From the NCBI GenBank assembly GCA_048594975.1, contig JBMDXQ010000094.1, positions 1 through 18,325 on the forward strand: a stretch of DNA of 18,325 bases, in the 5' to 3' direction. This DNA comes from JBMDXB01 sp048594975. Lineage in GTDB: Bacteria > Acidobacteriota > Vicinamibacteria > Vicinamibacterales > 2-12-FULL-66-21. Shown in pieces: positions 7,549-13,088 of this stretch. Made by a program: the position numbers and the translations under genes. Every line of letters starts with the position of its first letter. The stretch's first letter is position 1. Below the pieces are notes generated by a model. It saw only the letters and a list, made by a program, of their open reading frames with translations. It was not told where the DNA came from and did not search any database.

Positions 7549-9897
7549 TCAGATCCGCACCAGCCGGACTCGTGTCGAATACCAGTCGGGCAACCCGGTC
7601 GCGGGATCTGCCTGGGTCCCGATCGCGGCGAGCGGGTTGCCGCCGCGCGGCGATCCCCAGCCCTCGACGCGGGTATGCAGTCCGTAGGGCACGTTGACCA
7701 CGCCCGGCTGGGCGCCGGGGAAGATGCGGACGGTCGCGTCGAACGCCCCCTGCGCCGATTCCACGCGCACGCGCTGGCCTCCCTCCAGGCTGAGTGCGCG
7801 GGCCGTCTCGGGATTGACCTCGGCCCACGTCTCCCACGCATCGCCGGTGAGGACACCGAGATGCTCGAGCAGCCACGGCATCAGCGGCGTCCCCCCCGAC
7901 GCGAGCGTGCAGACGCGGAACGGCACCAGGTTCAGCGGGAACTCCGCCGGCGCAGAGCTCGCCGACGATGGGACCGCGTCGTCGGTGATGGGCAGAAAGC
8001 CTTCGGCCAGCCCGTCGGCCGAGCTCCGGATCCGGTCCCTCGCCTCGCGCGGGAAGATCCACACGCGCCCGTCAGCGAGCTGGGAGACGGCGCTCCGGTC
8101 GTGATAGTCGTAGATGGGATCGAACCACCCGCCGGCTTCGCGCATCGTCTGCCAGTACTGCTCCGCCGACTGCCCGTGCGGAAGCCACCAGCCACGACTT
8201 TCGAGCTCGCGCAGCTCGCCCTGTCGGAACGGCTCGACAAACGCGCTGCCCCGCTGTGCGCCGGCCAGCGCGATCCCGCGTTCCTTGACGATCGCTTCGA
8301 CGGATGTCCAGCGGGACCACGCGTTGACCTCGCCTCCAAGGCGCGCCGCCATCTGCAGGATGACGTCGCCGGTCGCGCGGGTATCGTGCAGGGGTGGGAT
8401 GACCGGCTGCACGATACCCCAGACCGGGAACGGCACGGCTTGGGGGGCCGTGGTGTCCTGCCAACGCTCCAGATACGTGTGGTCCGGGAGAACCAGGTGG
8501 GCGTACCGGGCGCTTTCGTCGAAGAACGGCGAGAACGAGACGACCAGTGGCACGCGTGAGAGCGCCTCGCGCACGGTGTCGCCCTTCGGGGATGACGCGA
8601 TCGGATTGGACTGGTAGAGGAACAGCACGTTTGTCGCCGGGGCCGCGCCTCCGGCCCTCTCGACCGGCCACGTCGTGGCCGTGAGGGCACATTCAGAGAG
8701 ATCGAGTGGCGTGGCCGGAGCCGTGTCGAGCGGTCCCGGCAGCGGCATCGGCGCCTGCACGAGCACCCCGCCGGGCCGATTCAGCCTGCCGCGCATGACG
8801 TTGAGAGCATGAATCGCAAAGGCATCCGCGAGACCGCTCCGGCGCCAGGACACGGCGTGGTCCCAGATCGCCACCGGATTGCGTGCTGTGCCGAAGGCCT
8901 TGGCGAGCGCGGTCAACTGGCTGACGGGAACGCCGGTACGGCTCGACACGTCGTCGGGCCTTCCGTGCCGCAGCACGAGCGATCGGAACCCGAGGTGGCG
9001 GGCACCGCGGTCGTCGGTCCAGTCCTCCCATCCCGACACTCGCTGCGAGATGGTGTCGGCGTCGTAGAGACCTTCCTTGGCGATGAGATACGCGAGACCG
9101 AGCGCCAGAGCCCCGTGCGTACCAGGGCGTGTGGGAATCCACTGATCCGCGGCCACGGCCGTTCGCGAAAGCCGGACATCGATGTGGACCCACCGCGCGG
9201 CGCTCCCGCGATCGCGGTCGCGTGCCCTCGCCGCCAGCGGCGATGCCCACCACGCCTCTGAAAGCCCGGCCCCGAACGAGAGGATCAGGTCCGACGACCG
9301 CAGGTCGTACGCCGGCGGCGCGTCGATGCCCTGTGACAGGCGCATCACCTCCGCTGAGCCGTCCCGGTAGTCGTCGACCGTGATGCGATCGCTGCCGTAC
9401 GCGCGGCAGAACGCCGTCAGGAGATCGCGCATGACACCGTCGGCGCTGCCGACCAGCCATTCCACCGATTGCGGAGCTCCTGCCTCACGCGCGGTCCGCA
9501 GCGCGGCGACGACGCGATCGAGCGCAGCCGCCCACGTGATGGGCTCGAAGGCATCGGATCCCGGAGGACCAACGCGCTGCACCGGCCCTTTCAGGCGTGC
9601 CGGGTGGTACGCGAGCTGGATGCCCGCACGCCCCTTCGCACAGAGCCCGCCCTGGCTCACCGGGTGCAGCGGGTTCCCGTCGATCCGCACGAACGCGCCG
9701 TCCACCAGACGCGCTCGAATGCCGCAGTGAGCGGGACAGAGCAGGCAGGTCGAGGGCACGAACGACTCCACGCCGGGCCGCCAGTCCGGCCCGAATTCAG
9801 GCGGCGCGAAAGGGAACTGGTGAGAGAGGGCTCCCAGGCCGAGCCCGACCCCGGCACCCGCTGTTCCGACCAGAAAGCTGCGTCTCGAAATCGCCAT
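7549..9897 (-). CDS. Molybdopterin-oxidoreductase-family subunit, QrcB/ActB1-like, Tat-exported
   Basis: A 782-residue protein (784 if read from ATG 9903; 9897 is chosen because the GAAGGG site then lies 6 nt away). It begins with a Tat signal, SRRSFLVG plus a Gly/Ala-rich hydrophobic core. Four cysteines, C51-x2-C54-x3-C58-x27-C86, form the N-terminal [4Fe-4S] motif of the DMSO-reductase superfamily. The dinucleotide-binding region (WIPTRPGTHGALALG) and the C-terminal barrel domain ending GGNPLAAIGTQ...STRVRLVRI are also recognisable. At the usual molybdenum-ligand position (DYRDGSAEV, about 175-184) there is no Cys, Ser-Cys or Sec but Asp179. That fits either an Asp-ligated enzyme or a cofactor-free structural subunit, as reported for QrcB and for ActB. 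The context (pentahaem cytochrome before, ferredoxin and NrfD after) favours the second. The substrate, if any, is unknown. Confidence 0.88.
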   Translation of the reverse strand: MAISRRSFLVGTAGAGVGLGLGALSHQFPFAPPEFGPDWRPGVESFVPSTCLLCPAHCGIRARLVDGAFVRIDGNPLHPVSQGGLCAKGRAGIQLAYHPARLKGPVQRVGPPGSDAFEPITWAAALDRVVAALRTAREAGAPQSVEWLVGSADGVMRDLLTAFCRAYGSDRITVDDYRDGSAEVMRLSQGIDAPPAYDLRSSDLILSFGAGLSEAWWASPLAARARDRDRGSAARWVHIDVRLSRTAVAADQWIPTRPGTHGALALGLAYLIAKEGLYDADTISQRVSGWEDWTDDRGARHLGFRSLVLRHGRPDDVSSRTGVPVSQLTALAKAFGTARNPVAIWDHAVSWRRSGLADAFAIHALNVMRGRLNRPGGVLVQAPMPLPGPLDTAPATPLDLSECALTATTWPVERAGGAAPATNVLFLYQSNPIASSPKGDTVREALSRVPLVVSFSPFFDESARYAHLVLPDHTYLERWQDTTAPQAVPFPVWGIVQPVIPPLHDTRATGDVILQMAARLGGEVNAWSRWTSVEAIVKERGIALAGAQRGSAFVEPFRQGELRELESRGWWLPHGQSAEQYWQTMREAGGWFDPIYDYHDRSAVSQLADGRVWIFPREARDRIRSSADGLAEGFLPITDDAVPSSASSAPAEFPLNLVPFRVCTLASGGTPLMPWLLEHLGVLTGDAWETWAEVNPETARALSLEGGQRVRVESAQGAFDATVRIFPGAQPGVVNVPYGLHTRVEGWGSPRGGNPLAAIGTQADPATGLPDWYSTRVRLVRI

Positions 9898-9903
9898 GGT
9901 CAT

Positions 9904-9909
9904 CCCTTC
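9904..9909 (-). promoter_or_regulatory. Ribosome-binding site deciding the start of the Tat-exported subunit
   Basis: Minus-strand GAAGGG touches ATG 9903 directly but is 6 nt from ATG 9897. The spacing favours the second ATG, two codons inside the longest reading frame. Confidence 0.5.
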
Positions 9910-10444
9910 AACGGTGACACTTCGTGCAGTCCGTACTCACACCTCGCTCGGTGTGGCAGGTCACGCACGTGGCCATGGTGATGCGCTGCAGCGGAGCGAC
10001 CGGAGGCACGGTGGTGTCGGCGATTGCGCCATGACACGTCTCGCACGTCAGGCCGCCCGCCACCACGTGCCGGCGATGGGAGTAGTGGACGTGGTCGGGC
10101 ATCCGAAAGAGCTTCCGGAAGGCCGGGCGATCGCCGCGGGCGATCAGCGCGAGCAGGCGCTGTTCTTCGGCAGATTTCGTGAGGGGGGTGGAGTGGCACC
10201 CTTCACACGTGGAGAGCGAGGGCAGGCCCGAATGTTCGCTGGTGGCGTAGTGCTCGTGGCACGCCGGGCACTCGACCCCTACATCCTTGACGTGCTTCCG
10301 GTGGTTGAACTGAATCGGTTGCGCGACAGGCGTGGTCGGGAGGATCAGGGTGCGGCCTGCCGCGAACCCCGTCGCGGCCAGGGCGAGGGTGAACACGCCG
10401 ATGATCAGCCGTCGCTTCGGGCTGAGCCGCTCGTCTGACGACAC
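9908..10444 (-). CDS. Membrane-anchored pentahaem cytochrome c (QrcA/ActA-like)
   Basis: A 178-residue protein starting at GTG 10444 with AGGAG 7 nt upstream. A short basic N-terminus (KRR, 10-12) precedes one hydrophobic helix (about 13-33) that probably anchors it. Five haem motifs follow: CPACH 59, CEGCH 80, CETCH 134, CVTCH 160 and CTKCH 173. Free histidines sit ahead of them in FNHRKHV and HYSHRRHVV, a pattern typical of class III / cytochrome c7-like bis-His haems. QrcA is hexahaem and ActA is pentahaem; both are similarly anchored and are the first gene of their clusters. This gene occupies the same place, 10 bp before the molybdopterin-family gene start. It would be the periplasmic electron entry or exit of the complex. 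Confidence 0.9.
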   Translation of the reverse strand: MSSDERLSPKRRLIIGVFTLALAATGFAAGRTLILPTTPVAQPIQFNHRKHVKDVGVECPACHEHYATSEHSGLPSLSTCEGCHSTPLTKSAEEQRLLALIARGDRPAFRKLFRMPDHVHYSHRRHVVAGGLTCETCHGAIADTTVPPVAPLQRITMATCVTCHTERGVSTDCTKCHR

Positions 10445-10464
10445 GCTTCAGCTCCTGCGCTTCA

Positions 10465-10956
10465 TCACGGGTGGGTGCGACGACCGGTTTCCGCGAGCAC
10501 CGCGCGCTGCAGTTCGCGAACCCACAGCGCCTGGAACGTGAGCAGACGGAACCCCACGACCTCCGCCAGCTTGATCACGAGGCGGTACCCCACCACCGGC
10601 GCCGCATCGAACAGCTGGAGGAGCTCCTGCCGGGGAAAGCCGACGACCTCGGACGGTTCCACCGCGCGCGCGGCCAGCGTGAAGCGGTACGGCCGGACGA
10701 GAGCGGACCAGCCCAGCGCCTTGCCGGCGCCGACCGACTCCACCGTGATGTCCTTCACCACCCCGCCGAGCGCCATGGGAAAACAGAGGTCCACCTGACC
10801 CCTGGCCACGACGTAGAGGTACTCGGCGCGATCGCCGAGGAGGAAGACGTACTCGCCGGCGGCCAACGTCCGTCTGCGTCCGATCGCCGCGAGCTGTCTG
10901 ACGCCATCCGCGTTCAGCCCGTCGAACAACTCGGCGCGACTCAGAAACTCGTGCAT
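10465..10956 (-). CDS. Stand-alone cyclic-nucleotide-binding-domain protein
   Basis: A 163-residue protein made of a single CRP/FNR-type sensor domain (about 1-118) and a C-terminal helix (about 119-155). There is no recognisable helix-turn-helix, so it is not a normal CRP-type regulator. Conserved beta-roll features are visible (LAAGEYVFLLGDRAEYLYVVARGQ). In the phosphate-binding cassette the usual GEhA is LGWSAL (80-85), and the R-S/T-A part is RFTLAA. This subclass may bind something other than cAMP, or no nucleotide. ATG 10956 is chosen over GTG 10977 because GAGGAGAG precedes it at ideal spacing. It sits 20 bp before the pentahaem cytochrome gene, suggesting that it tunes the complex post-translationally or senses a signal linked to it. 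That is inference only. Confidence 0.85.
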   Translation of the reverse strand: MHEFLSRAELFDGLNADGVRQLAAIGRRRTLAAGEYVFLLGDRAEYLYVVARGQVDLCFPMALGGVVKDITVESVGAGKALGWSALVRPYRFTLAARAVEPSEVVGFPRQELLQLFDAAPVVGYRLVIKLAEVVGFRLLTFQALWVRELQRAVLAETGRRTHP

Positions 10957-10960
10957 CTGC

Positions 10961-10968
10961 CTCTCCTC
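10961..10968 (-). promoter_or_regulatory. Ribosome-binding site for the cyclic-nucleotide-domain gene
   Basis: Minus-strand GAGGAGAG lies 4 nt before ATG 10956, with its core AGGAG about 6 nt away. It lies inside the longer reading frame that begins at GTG 10977, so it supports the shorter protein. Confidence 0.6.
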
Positions 10969-11013
10969 GTTCGTCACGGCGGCGGCGACTCGGCCCGCGG
11001 CTCCGCGGCAACT

Positions 11014-11358
11014 TCAATGCGTGCGAAGGGATGTGCCGGAGCTCGAGTACAGACTGTCAACGGATGGGAAGTGCACGAACTGGGAAACAACCGCCTGCTC
11101 CGCTCTCACGTGCTGCTCGAGTTGGGCGAGCAGGGCGTCGTCGAATGTGATCGCCGGTGAGACGGGGACGCCGTTGGCGGCTTTCTCGAAGAAGCCGTGC
11201 CCGGCCACCACGTAGGCAACTGGTGCCGCCGGCACGTGCCGCTCGGGACGCTGCGCGATTCGGCTCTCTTCGATGCTGCGGTAGCCCATCGCCAGAGCCA
11301 GCACCATGCCCCCCACCAGAAACGTCAAGAACAGCACGAGAACGATCGTGGCTTCCAT
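11014..11358 (-). CDS. Small single-TM protein of unknown function, first gene of the operon
   Basis: A 114-residue protein that I do not recognise. Residues 3-23 form one transmembrane helix, followed by GYRSIEESRIAQRPERHVP. The soluble part has a hydrophobic patch (APVAYVVAGHGFF) and an amphipathic stretch (FDDALLAQLEQHVRAEQAVVSQFV, about 72-95) that could be a helix or short coiled coil. It has no cysteine and no haem motif. The frame is open to 11433, but ATG 11358 is preferred. GAGGAC sits 6 nt before it, and a sigma-54 promoter at 11384-11399 would place the transcript start at about 11373, inside the longer version. As the leading gene of an electron-transfer operon it may be an assembly factor or accessory subunit. 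That cannot be shown from sequence. Confidence 0.7.
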   Translation of the reverse strand: MEATIVLVLFLTFLVGGMVLALAMGYRSIEESRIAQRPERHVPAAPVAYVVAGHGFFEKAANGVPVSPAITFDDALLAQLEQHVRAEQAVVSQFVHFPSVDSLYSSSGTSLRTH

Positions 11359-11383
11359 GGTCTTGTCCTCGCGGAAGCCCGTC

Positions 11384-11399
11384 AGCAACACCCATTCCG
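11384..11399 (-). promoter_or_regulatory. Sigma-54 (-24/-12) promoter
   Basis: On the minus strand the sequence is CGGAATGGGTGTTGCT. Against the consensus TGGCACG-N4-TTGCW it matches 9 of 12 fixed positions. The invariant GG and GC are present at the required spacing (first G to first G, 12 nt). The transcript would start at about 11373, giving a 15-nt leader that contains the GAGGAC ribosome-binding site of the first gene. The neighbouring upstream gene encodes a sigma-54 activator, which strengthens the call. Confidence 0.7.
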
Positions 11400-11466
11400 G
11401 CGTCACCAGGATGATCCGCGGCAGCCGGGTCACGACGGCGACGGACGCTCAGCGGCCAGCACGATC

Positions 11467-11484
11467 CGTCGATGGCCATCGACG
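11467..11484. promoter_or_regulatory. 18-bp perfect palindrome, candidate activator site
   Basis: CGTCGATGGCCATCGACG is a perfect dyad with no mismatch. Its centre lies about 103 bp upstream of the predicted transcript start, a usual distance for an enhancer-binding protein or other regulator. Function is inferred from symmetry and position only. Confidence 0.45.
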
Positions 11485-11630
11485 CCAGGCCGCTGGATGG
11501 GGAGATTCATTGGGGTTTTCGCGACAATCGGGATGTGCCGGCACGCGAAGGCCGCTCGCGAGCGGGATGAAGATCTCTCCGAGGAGTGGAGCGTCGGAGG
11601 TGGCCTTGTCCGGAACCCGCCACCCACCCA

Positions 11631-11648
11631 CCTGTCATTTCTGTCAGG
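11631..11648. promoter_or_regulatory. Dyad site 1 of a tandem pair, candidate upstream activating sequence
   Basis: CCTGTCATTTCTGTCAGG fits the pattern CCTGTC-N6-GTCAGG and is symmetric at 5 of 6 arm positions. The symmetry extends outward by two further pairs (CA...TG). Its centre is about 267 bp upstream of the predicted sigma-54 transcript start. Its partner site lies 32 bp away, about three helical turns, so both would face the same side of the DNA. Confidence 0.55.
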
Positions 11649-11662
11649 TGCGGGGCGAACGA

Positions 11663-11680
11663 CCTGTCACACTCGTCAGG
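11663..11680. promoter_or_regulatory. Dyad site 2 of a tandem pair, candidate upstream activating sequence
   Basis: CCTGTCACACTCGTCAGG has the same arms and 6-bp spacer as site 1. It overlaps the last codon and stop codon of the response-regulator gene (stop 11676-11678). It is centred about 299 bp upstream of the predicted start site. Confidence 0.55.
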
Positions 11681-13088
11681 CGTCGCCCCGCGAGCGAGAG
11701 GCCTTCGGCCCCGAGCCATCGCCGGGCGAGGCCCGCCGGTATTTCTCGAGGAGGCGATAGAACGACCGCTCGCTGGTGCCGAGGAGACGTGCGGCCTGCG
11801 CACGGTTGCCTCCGGCCCTCTCGAGCACCCACAGAACGTGACGACGCTGGACTTCGCGGAGCGTCGGGACGTCTCCCTGTTCGGTGGTGGCGGACGCCGG
11901 CGGCGCTCCGTGAATACCCATCGGCAGATCGGCGACCCCGATCTCCTCACCGTCGCTGAGCACGATGACCTGTTCGAGCACGTGGATCAATTCCCTGACG
12001 TTTCCCGGCCACGGATGACGCAGAAGGACGGCCATCGCGGCGTCATCGAAGTGCTTCGAGAGCGAGAAGCGGAGGTTCAGTTGTCTGGTGAAGTGCTCGA
12101 TGAGGAGGCGTATGTCCTCGGGACGTTCCCGCAGCGGCGGAATCTCCACGACGAAGGTCATCAGACGGTAGTACAGATCCTCGCGGAAATGCCCTCTCGC
12201 GATCGCCTGCCGAAGGTCGCGGTTGGTGGCAGCGATGATTCGGACGTCGACGGCGATCTCTTCGGTCCCGCCCAGACGACGGAAGCGGCCGGTCTCGAGG
12301 ACTCGCAGGAGCTTGGCCTGGACGTCCGGGCTGATGTCGCCCACTTCGTCGAGGAACAACGTTCCCCCGCTGGCCACCTCGAACAGGCCGTGCTTCAGGC
12401 GGTTCGCCCCCGTAAAGGCACCACGCTCGTGGCCGAAGATCTCGCTCTGGAGCAGCTCCTCGTGCAGCGCGGCGCAGTCGACGACGACGAAGGGCGCCTC
12501 GCTGCGCCCGCTGCGCGCGTGTAACAGGCTGGCCACGACCTCCTTGCCGACGCCGGTCTCTCCAAGGACGAGCGTCGTGCCTTCGCTGCGTGCAATGCGA
12601 CCCACGTTCTCCATGAGCTTGAGGAATGCGGCGCTGCCGCCCACCAGGCCCGGCCCGATGTCCGGCGCCGCGTAGCCATCCTCGAGCACGCGCTGCCGCC
12701 GCACGAGCCGGACGTGATCGCTCGCCTTCTGGATCGCGACCTCGAGCTTCGCGATCGGACAGGGTTTTTCGAGGTACTCGTACGCGCCGAGCCGGATCGC
12801 CCGGATTGCCGTATCGATCGTGCCGTGGCCCGTCAAGACGACGATGCTCGCCGAGGGATGGCGCTCGCGAAGCCGCTCGAGCACTTCGATCCCATCCATG
12901 TCGGAGAGGCGCAGGTCGAGGAGGGTCACATCCGGTCTGATCTGCGGAACCTGCTCGATCGCCTCACGGCCTGAGGCCACGGCGACGACGCCGTATCCGC
13001 GCCGGGTCAACTCGGTCCCCATCACGCGCCGGAAGGTGTCGTCGTCGTCGACGAGCAGCACCCGAATGTTCTTCGCGGCTCGACTCAT
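11676..13088 (-). CDS. NtrC-family sigma-54-dependent response regulator
   Basis: A 470-residue protein. The receiver domain (about 7-120) has the acidic pocket Asp14/Asp15, phosphoacceptor Asp58 (TLLDLRLSDMDG), Thr86 and Lys108. The AAA+ domain (about 147-380) has Walker A GETGVGKE (176-183), the sigma-54-contacting GAFTGA loop (223-228), Walker B LFLDEVGD (244-251) and sensor II WPGNVREL (360-367). A Fis-type helix-turn-helix is at about 418-447 (AQAARLLGTSERSFYRLLEKY). All key residues are present, so it should be an active enhancer-binding protein. ATG 13088 overlaps the kinase stop as ATGA, so the pair is co-translated. A longer frame to 13130 lies in the kinase gene and was not used. 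Its likely target is the sigma-54 promoter just downstream; this is inference from adjacency. Confidence 0.95.
   Translation of the reverse strand: MSRAAKNIRVLLVDDDDTFRRVMGTELTRRGYGVVAVASGREAIEQVPQIRPDVTLLDLRLSDMDGIEVLERLRERHPSASIVVLTGHGTIDTAIRAIRLGAYEYLEKPCPIAKLEVAIQKASDHVRLVRRQRVLEDGYAAPDIGPGLVGGSAAFLKLMENVGRIARSEGTTLVLGETGVGKEVVASLLHARSGRSEAPFVVVDCAALHEELLQSEIFGHERGAFTGANRLKHGLFEVASGGTLFLDEVGDISPDVQAKLLRVLETGRFRRLGGTEEIAVDVRIIAATNRDLRQAIARGHFREDLYYRLMTFVVEIPPLRERPEDIRLLIEHFTRQLNLRFSLSKHFDDAAMAVLLRHPWPGNVRELIHVLEQVIVLSDGEEIGVADLPMGIHGAPPASATTEQGDVPTLREVQRRHVLWVLERAGGNRAQAARLLGTSERSFYRLLEKYRRASPGDGSGPKASRSRGDA

Larger units (their letters stand above)
11359..11675. promoter_or_regulatory. 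Regulatory region of the cytochrome operon
   Basis: 317 bp between the response-regulator stop and the first operon gene, both on the minus strand. It contains a -24/-12 promoter, an 18-bp palindrome and tandem dyads, all listed separately. Two further perfect palindromes occur: GTGCCGGCAC at 11535-11544 and CCGCTCGCGAGCGG at 11552-11565. A short AT-richer stretch at about 11505-11520 lies between promoter and distal dyads and could be a bend point, though I find no good IHF consensus. Open frames across it show no protein-like features. Confidence 0.65.

Noticed and set aside
5695..8559. Long plus-strand frames opposite the NrfD, ferredoxin and Mo-family genes.
   Set aside because: Shadows of well-supported minus-strand genes; no signal peptide, motif or ribosome-binding site of note.
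11359..11433. Longer version of the small membrane protein starting at 11433.
   Set aside because: It would place the sigma-54 promoter inside the coding region. ATG 11358 has a good ribosome-binding site and begins just before the TM helix.
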